Source: Alphaproteobacteria bacterium
Lineage (GTDB): Bacteria; Pseudomonadota; Alphaproteobacteria; CAAGCB01; CAG-977
Direction: 5' to 3'
DNA length: 64,000 bases
NCBI GenBank assembly: GCA_017480385.1
Contig: JAFVAT010000013.1
Location: 1-64,000, forward strand
Translations under genes and position numbers: made by a program
Part shown: positions 7,492 through 17,589 of the stretch, piece by piece
Numbering within the stretch: the first letter of the stretch is position 1
Layout: each line of letters starts with the position of its first letter
The notes under the pieces: model-generated
Told to the model about the DNA's origin: nothing
What the model saw: only the letters and a program-made list of their open reading frames with translations
Database searches by the model: none

Positions 7492-9596
7492 CGCTGTTGA
7501 TCAGGATATTAATGCTTTTTTTGTTAACGGCGCAAACCGCTCTGGCGCTTGACACGAACGGACCTGTTGACTTTTCGGCGGACGAACTGACTTATGACCG
7601 CGAATTAAATTTGATCATCGCGCGCGGAAATGTCACTTTTCAACAGGGGAAATCGTCCCTTAAGGCCGATCATATCAATTATGACACAATTGACGGCGTA
7701 GTCATTGCTTCGGGCAATGTCGAAATTTACACGCCCGACGGCGGATTGATGCAGGGCAGCTATGCAAAACTGTCCGGCGACTTAAAAGAAGGATTGATCC
7801 GAAAAATTCAATATACTCTTGCGGACAAATCCGTTCTGACCGCCAAAAAGGCCGAACATATTCAAGGCAATTTCACCGAATTTGAAGAAGTCGCTTATTC
7901 TTCCTGCGATTTCTGCGAGGACGGATCCCGTTTCTGGGAAGTAAAGGCTCAAAAAATGGTCCATGATAAAGAAGGCCAAAACATGACCGCTTATAATGCG
8001 ACAATGACCATTGAAGACGTGCCGATTATGTATTTCCCATATTTCACCTATCCCGATCCGACGGTCAAGCGGCGGTCCGGTTTTTTGATTCCCGGCATCA
8101 AATCCAACCGGGCGTTGGGGATCGGCGTGACGGTGCCTTATTACTGGGAAATTTCTCCGTATACGGATTTTTTGTTTTCACCATTAATCGCGACCAAAGG
8201 CGTTTTATGGGGCGGCATCTTCCGGCATAATTTCTCACAGGGCACGGTAGATCTGAATGGAACATTTATCCGTCAAGACGGAGAAGACAGATACAACATT
8301 GTCGGAAAAGCCAATTGGCATATCACTGACGTATGGCGGGCCCACTTAAATCTGGACAAGGCATCGGACGATACATACCTGCGCCGCTACGACCTGCGCA
8401 GCAACGATGTCAATGCGCCATGGCTGAAATCCGATGCGGCTGCAGAAGCGCTGACTTCTAATTCTTATTTTTCTTTTGGCGGCATTCATTATCAAAACAT
8501 GCGCTCGTATATTAATGATGACACCATTGCGGAAGTCGTACCGCTAACGCAGTTTTCTTATACGACAGATCCGTCGGACAACGGAGGATACTGGAATTTT
8601 GATATTTCGTCCGCCACATTAACGCGTAAATTGGGTGATGACAGCAGCCGCCTGTCTTTCGAAAGCAAATGGAACCTGCCCGGCGTAACACAGTGGGGCG
8701 CCGTTTACAACTTTAACGTTTCGGCCCTGGTCAACGGGTATCATGTGAATGATTACTGGATTTCAGAAGAAAATCGGCTTTATTCCGGAAATGCGGCCTC
8801 TTTTAATCCGCAGACATCGTTAACGGTCAGCTATCCCTTTGTTAATGTCGGTGAAAAATATAATCAGATCTTTGAACCGATTGTTATGGGGATCGCGGCG
8901 CCGAATTCCAAAAACTCGGTTAAAATCCCCAATGAAGACAGCAATGATCTAGACTTTGACGATACAAACCTGTTTGCCGAAAAACGTTTTGTCGGCTTTG
9001 ACCGATTCGAACCGGGGTCCCGCATTAACTATGGTTTGAAATGGAGCTTATATGGTCAGAAAAACGGTTATATTTCCGCTTTGATCGGACAAAGCTACCG
9101 CTTTACACATTCCGATATTTTCCCGACGGATTCCGGTTTGGTGGACCAAGCCTCCGATATCGTCGGGCGGTTCAATATTGAACCGAACAGTTTCATCAGT
9201 CTCAGCTATGCTTTTCGCATGGACAGAAAAACCATGGACGTTAACCGCAGCGATTTATCCGTCAGCGTCGGCAACGCTCTTTTGCGAATTTCGGCCAGTT
9301 ATATCAACTTAAAAAGCAAAGTGTCCGAATATTCCGCCTATAACAACCGAGAAGAATTGAATTATACGCTGACCTCTTACCTAACCAGATACTGGAAAAT
9401 CAGGTTTAATCAACGCATCAACCTGTCCAAAGGCGGCGGCGTTTTGGAAACAGGCGGCTATCTGCGTTACGAAGATGAATGTTTTGCTTTGGAAACCGGA
9501 TTAAAAAAAGATTATACTTACGACCGCGACTATGAAAACGGCATTACTTTTCGCTTGGGCGTAGAATTTAAACCGTTCGGCGTTTTTAATATGTAA
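7488..9596 (+). CDS. lptD: LPS assembly outer membrane protein LptD
   Basis: 702 residues from the ATG at 7488, which has AAGGAG upstream and yields a signal peptide (TLLIRILMLFLLTAQTALA). The N-terminal OstA/LptA-like beta-taco covers about residues 20-150 (FSADELTYDRELNLIIARGNV and following repeats). The C-terminal part is the 26-strand barrel that inserts LPS into the outer leaflet. The junction block ending YFPYFTYPDPTVKRRSGFLIP is typical of the family. A Cys pair (SSCDFCEDG) sits near the end of the N-domain. It is encoded with lptF and the barrel chaperone surA, a usual alphaproteobacterial arrangement. Confidence 0.95.
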   Translation: MTLLIRILMLFLLTAQTALALDTNGPVDFSADELTYDRELNLIIARGNVTFQQGKSSLKADHINYDTIDGVVIASGNVEIYTPDGGLMQGSYAKLSGDLKEGLIRKIQYTLADKSVLTAKKAEHIQGNFTEFEEVAYSSCDFCEDGSRFWEVKAQKMVHDKEGQNMTAYNATMTIEDVPIMYFPYFTYPDPTVKRRSGFLIPGIKSNRALGIGVTVPYYWEISPYTDFLFSPLIATKGVLWGGIFRHNFSQGTVDLNGTFIRQDGEDRYNIVGKANWHITDVWRAHLNLDKASDDTYLRRYDLRSNDVNAPWLKSDAAAEALTSNSYFSFGGIHYQNMRSYINDDTIAEVVPLTQFSYTTDPSDNGGYWNFDISSATLTRKLGDDSSRLSFESKWNLPGVTQWGAVYNFNVSALVNGYHVNDYWISEENRLYSGNAASFNPQTSLTVSYPFVNVGEKYNQIFEPIVMGIAAPNSKNSVKIPNEDSNDLDFDDTNLFAEKRFVGFDRFEPGSRINYGLKWSLYGQKNGYISALIGQSYRFTHSDIFPTDSGLVDQASDIVGRFNIEPNSFISLSYAFRMDRKTMDVNRSDLSVSVGNALLRISASYINLKSKVSEYSAYNNREELNYTLTSYLTRYWKIRFNQRINLSKGGGVLETGGYLRYEDECFALETGLKKDYTYDRDYENGITFRLGVEFKPFGVFNM

Positions 9597-9607
9597 AAGG
9601 AAATCAG

Positions 9608-10828
9608 ATGCGTTTATTCTTGTTGGCTTTCGGCTTTTTTGCTTTCCTGTGCTTTCAGGCACAAGCGCAGACTAAAATTCTGGCGCAGGTCAACGATGAC
9701 ATTATTTCCGAACGAGATTTACAGCAAAGACTAACCTTTATCCGTTTAACCGGACAGGCAGACATAACGCGCCAAGACATTAAAGAACGCGTATTAAAAC
9801 AGCTGATTGATGAAAAATTAAAGCAGCAGGAGGCACAGGCCGCCGGCATTGAAATCGCCGAAGCTGAAATTCGGCATGCCGTCAAAGTGACTTTGCAGCA
9901 AAACGGGCTGGAATATGAAACCGTCATGAAATTATTGAAAGAAAACGGACTTCCGGCTTCCGTCATTGAAGATCAAATTAAAAGCGACCTGATGTTTATT
10001 CGCGCCGTGAAAAAAAATATGGGCATGCGCGCTGAAATTTCCGATCATGAAATCGATGTCAAAATGGAGGAAATAAAGGATCAGCTGAATCAAAAGCAAT
10101 ATCTGTTTTCGGAAATTCTGCTGCCCGTGACCGATCCGGATCAGGACGCTGAAGTTTACGGTCAGGCCATGCAGTTAATCATGCGCATGCGGGACGGAGA
10201 CGCCTTTGAAAAAATCGCCCTTCGCCATTCCAAGGCGCCCAGCGCGCCAAAAGGCGGCATGGCCGGTTGGGTGTCTGAAAGCGCTTTGTCCGAAGCCGAA
10301 AAAGAGGAATTTGAAGTTTTACAGATCGGACAGCTCAGCACTCCCGTCAGAACACAGGAGGGATACAAGCTGTTTGTCCTGCACGCGCGCAGAGATCCGG
10401 AAGAAATTCGTCAGGCACAGGAAACTGTTCACTTAATGCAGTTGTTTTTGCCTGATTCTTTTTCCGAAAAACAAAAGAAGGCCGTCCTGCGTGATTTGAA
10501 TATGACAAAGGGCTCGTGTTCTCAGTTTCAAACCGTTGCCGAACAGCTGAACACTTCTCCCCGGATTGATTTAGGAAAACTGCCGGTCAATAATCTGCCG
10601 GGACAGATTCGATCCGTCCTCAACAGAACGGCGCTGCTTGAACCCAGCGCTCCTTTCCCGATTGAAGGCGGCGAGCTGGTTTTAATGGCATGCGCAAGGG
10701 AAACGGCTTCTGTTATTCCCGGAAAAGAAGAAATCAAAATGCAGCTGGAGGGCGTTAAGCTGGAAATGCTGGCCCAACGCCGCTTAAGAGAACTGCGCCG
10801 CACCGCTGTAACGGAGATTCGGCAATGA
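9608..10828 (+). CDS. surA: Periplasmic chaperone/peptidyl-prolyl isomerase SurA
   Basis: 406 residues with a signal peptide (RLFLLAFGFFAFLCFQAQAQ). The N-terminal SurA chaperone domain starts at KILAQVNDDIISERDLQQRL. A parvulin (PpiC) domain lies around residues 180-260: YLFSEILLPV, then FEKIALRHSKAPSAPKGGMAGWV and GYKLFVLHARR. SurA escorts outer-membrane barrels such as LptD across the periplasm. Only one clear parvulin domain is seen, as in many alphaproteobacterial members. It is followed by rsmA with an ATGA overlap; pdxA, which often sits between the two, is absent. Confidence 0.92.
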   Translation: MRLFLLAFGFFAFLCFQAQAQTKILAQVNDDIISERDLQQRLTFIRLTGQADITRQDIKERVLKQLIDEKLKQQEAQAAGIEIAEAEIRHAVKVTLQQNGLEYETVMKLLKENGLPASVIEDQIKSDLMFIRAVKKNMGMRAEISDHEIDVKMEEIKDQLNQKQYLFSEILLPVTDPDQDAEVYGQAMQLIMRMRDGDAFEKIALRHSKAPSAPKGGMAGWVSESALSEAEKEEFEVLQIGQLSTPVRTQEGYKLFVLHARRDPEEIRQAQETVHLMQLFLPDSFSEKQKKAVLRDLNMTKGSCSQFQTVAEQLNTSPRIDLGKLPVNNLPGQIRSVLNRTALLEPSAPFPIEGGELVLMACARETASVIPGKEEIKMQLEGVKLEMLAQRRLRELRRTAVTEIRQ

Positions 10829-11661
10829 ACGCCCTTTTGCCGCCGCTAAAAGAAGTTATTACCCGTTACGGGTTATCTGCCAAAAAATCTTTAGGTCAAA
10901 ACTTTATTTTAGACACCAATCTGTTGGATAAAATTGTGCGCAGTTCCAAACAGCGCGATCCCCTTCCCTTTGAAACGGGCACCGTGATTGAAGTCGGACC
11001 CGGTCCCGGCGGCGTAACGCGCGCTGTTTTGGATAACGGCGCCCGAAGCCTGACCGTTATCGAAAAAGATGAGCGGTGTTTGGGATTATTAAAGGATATC
11101 CAAACCGCTTACCCCGGCCATTTAACGGTTTTAAACGCAGACGCGCTGACCGTTTGCGCAGAAACATTGGGGCAGGCACCGCGGTCAATCATTGCAAACC
11201 TGCCCTATAACGTAGGCACCCTTTTGCTGACCGGCTGGCTGAAACAAATAAAAGCGTATTCCTCTTTCACGCTGATGTTTCAAAAAGAAGTGGCGGAACG
11301 CTTGACGGCTCAGCCAAAGACAGCCGCGTATGGCCGATTGTCAATTTTAACGCAATGGCTGTGTGAAGCTGAAATTCTGTTCACCGTCCCGCCGTCCTGC
11401 TTTGTCCCGCCGCCGAAAGTCACCTCTGCCGTTGTCTTTTTAAAGCCCAGAGCTAACCCTCTGGCTCCGGCGCGTATAGACTTATTGGAAAAAGTCACGG
11501 CGGCGGCTTTTAATCAGCGCCGGAAAATGTTACGATCCTCGTTAAAATCAATCGGAAATCCCGAAGAATTGTGCGCCGCAGCAAATGTTTTGCCCACCGC
11601 CCGCGCCGAAGAAATCGGAATTGAGGCTTTTTGCGCCATGGCGCGTTGTTTGGAGAAATAA
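10825..11661 (+). CDS. rsmA: 16S rRNA (adenine1518/1519-N6)-dimethyltransferase RsmA (KsgA)
   Basis: 278 residues. It dimethylates two adjacent adenines near the 3' end of 16S rRNA in the last stages of small-subunit assembly. Motifs seen are the opening KKSLGQNFILDTNLLDKIV, the SAM-binding VIEVGPGPGGVTRAVL, the acidic loop VIEKDERC and the catalytic NLPYNVGT. The C-terminal helical domain ends with FNQRRKMLRSSLK. The gene starts inside the surA stop codon. Confidence 0.96.
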   Translation: MNALLPPLKEVITRYGLSAKKSLGQNFILDTNLLDKIVRSSKQRDPLPFETGTVIEVGPGPGGVTRAVLDNGARSLTVIEKDERCLGLLKDIQTAYPGHLTVLNADALTVCAETLGQAPRSIIANLPYNVGTLLLTGWLKQIKAYSSFTLMFQKEVAERLTAQPKTAAYGRLSILTQWLCEAEILFTVPPSCFVPPPKVTSAVVFLKPRANPLAPARIDLLEKVTAAAFNQRRKMLRSSLKSIGNPEELCAAANVLPTARAEEIGIEAFCAMARCLEK

Positions 11662-11663
11662 CC

Positions 11664-11984
11664 ATGTCTGTTCTTGCCGTTTTTCTTAACGCTTTAATCG
11701 TTCCTGTCGCTCTCCTGCTGCATTATTATATATTGGTCATTATTGCCGCCGTTATTTTATCGTGGTTAGAGGCATTTAACGTGCTCAACACCTATAACCG
11801 TTTTGTTTCCGCCGTTTGCACAGTCATTCATAAGCTGACTGATCCCTATTTCAATCTTTTCCGCAAAATCGTTCCCCCTGCCGGCGGTCTTGACTTTTCA
11901 CCTTTAATCGGCCTTTTCGTGCTGTATTTTCTGCAGAATTTTATCCCGCAGCTGCTGGCCATATTAGCAAGCAAGGCCGCCTGA
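11664..11984 (+). CDS. YggT family membrane protein
   Basis: 106 residues from the ATG at 11664, which has GGAG upstream. There are two long hydrophobic segments (about residues 3-35 and 75-100) separated by the family signature NRFVSAVCTVIHKLTDPYFNLFRKIVPP. YggT proteins are small inner-membrane proteins of unsettled role, linked to envelope and ion homeostasis. Its stop overlaps the start of the DUF167 gene by one base (TGATG). The pairing YggT-DUF167 is conserved in many Proteobacteria. Confidence 0.88.
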   Translation: MSVLAVFLNALIVPVALLLHYYILVIIAAVILSWLEAFNVLNTYNRFVSAVCTVIHKLTDPYFNLFRKIVPPAGGLDFSPLIGLFVLYFLQNFIPQLLAILASKAA

Positions 11985-12286
11985 TGTTTTATCAGCTGAC
12001 CTCAGACGGAATCAAAGTCTTTGTGCGATTGTCCCCTAAGGCCAAGCGCGAAGGCATAGAAGGGCTGCACACCGACCCTGACGGAACGGAAAGATTAAAA
12101 ATCGCCGTTGCAGCGCCGCCCGTTGACGGCAAAGCAAACGAAGCGTTAATCAAAAGTCTGGCAAAACAGCTGCATATCGCCAAAAGCGCGATTACTCTGG
12201 TCAGCGGAGCGACAGACCGTTCCAAAACTTTGCTGATTACAGCAGATTGTTCCGCCTTAATCAAAAAACTGGAGCTTTTAAAATGA
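11984..12286 (+). CDS. DUF167 (YggU) family protein
   Basis: 100 residues. It contains the DUF167 signature: VRLSPKAKREGIEG, then the loop APPVDGKANEALIKSLAKQL and the closing LVSGATDRSKTLLI. The fold is a small alpha/beta domain, with no proven biochemical role. It starts within the YggT stop and its own stop overlaps folD (ATGA), so the three genes form a coupled unit. Confidence 0.88.
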   Translation: MFYQLTSDGIKVFVRLSPKAKREGIEGLHTDPDGTERLKIAVAAPPVDGKANEALIKSLAKQLHIAKSAITLVSGATDRSKTLLITADCSALIKKLELLK

Positions 12287-13122
12287 CTTTATTGTTAAAC
12301 GGATTCGAATTGGCCAAACAATGCCGCGCTGCTTTGTCCGAAAAGATCAAGACACTGCCCCGTGCGCCGCGACTGGCAGTTATTTTGGCCGGCAGCGATC
12401 CGGCCAGCGCCGTTTATGTCCGCAACAAAGAAAAGGCCGCCCGTGAAGTCGGAATCGAATCTGCCGTTTACCGCTTTGAATCTATCACGCAGAAAGAACT
12501 GCTGACGTTGATTGACTCCCTTAATAAAAACACGGATACAGACGGAATACTGGTTCAGCTGCCTTTGCCTGAAGGGCTTGATGAAAAAGAAATTTTACAG
12601 GCCATAGATCCGGCAAAAGACGTAGACGGCTTTCATCCGCTCAATTTAGGAAAGCTGATGATCGAAGAACCGGCTCCCATCGCCTGTACGCCAAAGGGCT
12701 GTTTGAAATTAATTCATTTGGCCAGGCAAAACCTGACCGGCCTGAGTGCCGTTGTCATCGGCCGTTCCGTTATTGTCGGAAAGCCAATGGCGCAATTATT
12801 GCTTAAAGAAAACTGCACGGTAACAGCGGCTCATTCTAAAACGAAAGATTTACCTGAGCTTTGCCGAAAAGCCGATATAGTCGTCGCGGCGATCGGCAAA
12901 CCAAAAATGGTAAAGGCTGATTGGATCAAAGACGGCGCAATCGTTATTGATGTCGGCATCAACCGGTTGAAGGATGGCAAATTATGCGGCGATGTCGATT
13001 TTGAAGCCTGCTTTAACAAATGTGATGCTATTACGCCGGTCCCCAAAGGCGTCGGCCCGATGACAATAGCCATGCTTCTGGAAAATACGGTTGAAGCTAT
13101 GGAAAGAAGACTTTCTCTTTAA
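12283..13122 (+). CDS. folD: Bifunctional methylenetetrahydrofolate dehydrogenase/cyclohydrolase FolD
   Basis: 279 residues. It interconverts methylene-, methenyl- and 10-formyl-tetrahydrofolate for one-carbon metabolism. The catalytic Lys region (YVRNKEKAAREVGI), the substrate loop (QLPLPEGLDEKEILQAIDPAKDVDGFH in part), the cofactor motif GRSVIVGKPMAQLLL and the closing TPVPKGVGPMTIAMLLENT are all present. The ATG at 12283 has GGAG upstream and overlaps the previous stop. The end overlaps the convergent MATE gene by 4 bases, with no terminator between them. Confidence 0.96.
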   Translation: MTLLLNGFELAKQCRAALSEKIKTLPRAPRLAVILAGSDPASAVYVRNKEKAAREVGIESAVYRFESITQKELLTLIDSLNKNTDTDGILVQLPLPEGLDEKEILQAIDPAKDVDGFHPLNLGKLMIEEPAPIACTPKGCLKLIHLARQNLTGLSAVVIGRSVIVGKPMAQLLLKENCTVTAAHSKTKDLPELCRKADIVVAAIGKPKMVKADWIKDGAIVIDVGINRLKDGKLCGDVDFEACFNKCDAITPVPKGVGPMTIAMLLENTVEAMERRLSL

Positions 13123-14555
13123 CGTCCAAAGCCGTTTTCTTTATACTGGCGGCAAATCAAAACAAATCGAACGACCAAAAAAACGGCAGCACAGGCGCAG
13201 GCAATAATCATGGCATATGTCATGCCCATGACGCCATAGTTCCACTTGAACGAAAACAGCCAAATCAGCGGCAGCATAATAAAAACAAAAGCGATTCCCT
13301 GACAAATTGTCGGAACTAAAATATCAACCGCTCCGCGCAGTATGTTAACCATAACCTGCTGAGTTCCGTCAAAAATACACATCAAAGAGCAAATCATAAC
13401 CAAAGGTGTCGTCATCGCGGTCAATTCGGGATCTTTTGTATAAATACTGGTAATAAAATGAGGACACATCAAACAAAATGCCGAACAGAGCAACATAATA
13501 ATCAAATTAAAAATCACTCCCGTATAGCCGACAATCTGCATATCCAAAACAGATTTTTTTCCTTTGGCTATGCCCATTAAAACAGATGCGGCGCTCCCGA
13601 CACCGCTGGCCAGAACGAATACGTTTGTCGACACGTTTAACATAATTGTATAAGCGCCCAAAGCCATTGCGCCCAGCCAGCCGGCCATAATATTGACCAT
13701 GGAATAAGAGCCCTCTTCCACGCCGACGGTAACAGCGGCCCCATAACCAACATCACGGATACGCCGGTCCTCTTCTTTATTTTTATCCGGCCTGACCCAT
13801 ACGCCGTATAAGTCGTTTTCATCAATACAGAACACAATAATGAACATTCCGACAGCCAAAACAACACGAATTAATGTTGTCGAAATGGCCGATCCGACGG
13901 CCCCCATTGCCGGAAAACCGTAATGACCGTAAACAAAGGCATAGTTTGCAAAGATATTGATTACATTTGCCAATAAAATCATCACCATGCCTGGAACGGG
14001 CCGTTTTGTTCCTTCCAAAAAGGAAGACATCACAAAAAACATCAGGGCAAACGGCATGCCCAACGCATAAACAGATAAAACTTTAGCGCTTCCTTCCGCC
14101 ACTTCCGGCGGCTGCCCCAGTAAATTCATGATGAACTGAGACGGCAGACAGGCCGCCGCAAATAAAATTCCTATCAGCAAACCATATGGAATTGAACGGC
14201 GCAGAACTTGGCCGCAATCACGATACTTTCCGCGCCCGAAGGCATTGGCCGTTAATACTATCGTGCCCTGCAGCAGTCCCATTGCAATAGATAACAGCAA
14301 TGTATGCAGCGTCGTGGCGATACTTTGAAAAGCCAGATCCTGCGTGCTGTACCGTCCGACAACAACAGTATCAACCAATGCCATTCCGACCGTTCCCAGA
14401 CGCGCAACAACTACCGGCACGGCTAATTTCCATGTTTCTTTGCAGCACCGCAGAATTTTTAATTTAAAAACACGTTCTTCCCGTTCTTCTCGCCAGCCGG
14501 GAAGAGAAGCCTTTATTCCTTCACACTTCGATTTATAAAACGGTTCACTTCGCAA
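13119..14555 (-). CDS. MATE family multidrug/metabolite exporter
   Basis: About 478 residues with roughly twelve hydrophobic segments and MATE-type features (LVDTVVVGRYSTQDLAFQS near the N-terminus, FLEGTKRPVPGM after helix 5, RGAVDILVPT in the second half). MATE proteins export cationic drugs or metabolites using a Na+ or H+ gradient. The start is uncertain: the frame begins at a TTG at 14555, overlapping the atpC stop by 11 bases, and no ATG or GTG occurs before the first membrane helix. The polar N-terminal ~35 residues are rich in Arg and Glu. Being directly downstream of atpC suggests read-through transcription from the ATP synthase operon. Confidence 0.85.
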   Translation of the reverse strand: MRSEPFYKSKCEGIKASLPGWREEREERVFKLKILRCCKETWKLAVPVVVARLGTVGMALVDTVVVGRYSTQDLAFQSIATTLHTLLLSIAMGLLQGTIVLTANAFGRGKYRDCGQVLRRSIPYGLLIGILFAAACLPSQFIMNLLGQPPEVAEGSAKVLSVYALGMPFALMFFVMSSFLEGTKRPVPGMVMILLANVINIFANYAFVYGHYGFPAMGAVGSAISTTLIRVVLAVGMFIIVFCIDENDLYGVWVRPDKNKEEDRRIRDVGYGAAVTVGVEEGSYSMVNIMAGWLGAMALGAYTIMLNVSTNVFVLASGVGSAASVLMGIAKGKKSVLDMQIVGYTGVIFNLIIMLLCSAFCLMCPHFITSIYTKDPELTAMTTPLVMICSLMCIFDGTQQVMVNILRGAVDILVPTICQGIAFVFIMLPLIWLFSFKWNYGVMGMTYAMIIACACAAVFLVVRFVLICRQYKENGFGR

Positions 14556-14952
14556 AATACCCTACAATCATCTGAAGAAATGCGATTTTTTGACAGTCGA
14601 TTTCGTCAAGATGAATTTCTTTTTCTTCTTTTTCACGATAAGTCGCCAGCTCTTTTTTGACCTGTTCCAAATCGATATCTTCCATATTCAGCACATTATG
14701 TGCCAATATGGTACACGCATTATCCCTGATCTTCGCAATTCCTGCGGATACAAAAAACTTTTCTGTTTTTCCCTGATCCGCATCTTTTAACACAACAATT
14801 CCCGCTTTTAACAGCTTCATTGCCGGCGCGCGTTTCGACAATACCAAATAAGGCCCGTCTACGGCAGGAATTTCAACACTGACAACCTCTTTTACCGACA
14901 AAGGCTTTTGAGGGACCAGCATTTTGACAAAGATCGATTCCTGAACTGCCAT
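14545..14952 (-). CDS. atpC: F1 ATP synthase epsilon subunit
   Basis: 135 residues. Epsilon is part of the central rotor stalk and can inhibit ATP hydrolysis. The N-terminal beta sandwich contains VDGPYLVLSKRAPAMKLLKAG, related to the usual epsilon pattern, and the C-terminal part is helical (QVKKELATYREKEEKEIHLDEID). Sequence identity to canonical epsilon subunits looks modest, but position (last gene of atpHAGDC) and length make the call secure. It ends in an overlap with the MATE gene. Confidence 0.88.
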   Translation of the reverse strand: MAVQESIFVKMLVPQKPLSVKEVVSVEIPAVDGPYLVLSKRAPAMKLLKAGIVVLKDADQGKTEKFFVSAGIAKIRDNACTILAHNVLNMEDIDLEQVKKELATYREKEEKEIHLDEIDCQKIAFLQMIVGYFAK

Positions 14953-14955
14953 GGA

Positions 14956-16404
<1,449 letters not shown>

Positions 16405-16431
16405 TTATAGCTCCTGTCCTTTATTAATAAA

Positions 16432-17571
16432 TTAAAGTGCTTCCGCACCCGAAATAATTTCCGTTAATTCGCTGGTGATCATCGCCTGACGCGTCTGGTT
16501 GTACAAAAGCGTCAATTCGTCAATAATATCCGCCGCGTTATTTGTCGCATTGTCCATCGCCGTCATGCGCGCTCCATTTTCAGATGCCGACGATTCCAAA
16601 GACGCTCTAAAAATCAAAGCCGTCAAAATTTCCGGTACAATCGCGTTTAACAAATCAACCGGATTTTCCGGCTCAAAATCGTATTCCAACGGATTAAGAT
16701 CCTGAAGTCCCGAAAAAAGGTCGCCCTCCGCATTCAAAATCCGGCGTTCTTGCGTCGTTTTATATTGAGAATGAACTTTCGCCCGCCCCTGCGACATACC
16801 GCGGACAATGCCCTTCCCCTTTCCTAAAGTTCCACTTTTCTTGCGGCGGGAAGGCCTTTGCAGACGGAACAATCCGCCTTCATTGTCGTTTGTTAAAAAT
16901 CCCCACGGATTTTCCCCCGTAAACGGCTGCAAAATACGCGCAGCCTGCATCGGCACAATCGGTCGGATACGGACTTCCTGAGAAATCGCCGAATGGAAAT
17001 GGTTATACACCACCGAACACGCGTCAATCGTTCCCTTTTCAAACATGCTGATCAGGTGAGTCGCTATGTTTTCCGCATCGGCCAGCTGATCCGCAGCGCC
17101 GACACGACTGTTAAACGTCGCCACAATCTGTTTGCCAAATTGTTCGCGCAGCAGCTCTGTCGCCTTTGATCCGATGCAGATCAAGCGAACGATACGCCCT
17201 TGAGACTGCAAATGTTCAATAAACTGAGCCGCTTTTTTAACAATGTTCAAATTAAATCCGCCGCATAACCCGCGGGAAGAAGCGAAAATAATGACCAAGT
17301 GCCGCATATCTTCCCCGTCACCGGTAATCATGCGCGGCATTTCATAACGCGGTGCGATACCCTTCGCCAAATCGTCCGCCCGCGTATAGGAAATTGTTTT
17401 AATCAAACGCAGTACTATACGCCCTAAAGAAGCCGCAAAATATCCGGATTCCGTTATGGCCTCCTGCGATTGACGTAAACGCGACGCCGCCACCATTTTC
17501 ATCGCTGACGTAATTTTTCGGGTCGATTTAATGGAAGCGATACGATTGCGCAGTTCTCTTAAATTTGCCAT
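16432..17571 (-). CDS. atpG: F1 ATP synthase gamma subunit with a large internal insertion
   Basis: 379 residues, about 90 longer than typical gamma (~285-295). The N-terminal helix (LRELRNRIASIKSTRKITSAMKMVAASR), the Rossmann-like centre (SSRGLCGGFN) and the C-terminal helix (NGARMTAMDNATNNAADII to TSELTEIISGAEAL) are normal. The extra sequence lies at about residues 216-292, between the conserved IVPMQA strand and the C-terminal PENPVDLLNAIVPEI segment. It is rich in Arg, Lys and Gly (a strongly basic stretch at ~238-272). The reading frame is open throughout, so this is an insertion, not a frameshift. Gamma is the rotor shaft; this insertion would project from its globular part near the membrane-facing side. 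Confidence 0.95.
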   Translation of the reverse strand: MANLRELRNRIASIKSTRKITSAMKMVAASRLRQSQEAITESGYFAASLGRIVLRLIKTISYTRADDLAKGIAPRYEMPRMITGDGEDMRHLVIIFASSRGLCGGFNLNIVKKAAQFIEHLQSQGRIVRLICIGSKATELLREQFGKQIVATFNSRVGAADQLADAENIATHLISMFEKGTIDACSVVYNHFHSAISQEVRIRPIVPMQAARILQPFTGENPWGFLTNDNEGGLFRLQRPSRRKKSGTLGKGKGIVRGMSQGRAKVHSQYKTTQERRILNAEGDLFSGLQDLNPLEYDFEPENPVDLLNAIVPEILTALIFRASLESSASENGARMTAMDNATNNAADIIDELTLLYNQTRQAMITSELTEIISGAEAL

Positions 17572-17589
17572 TGGCGTATCCCTGTAAAA

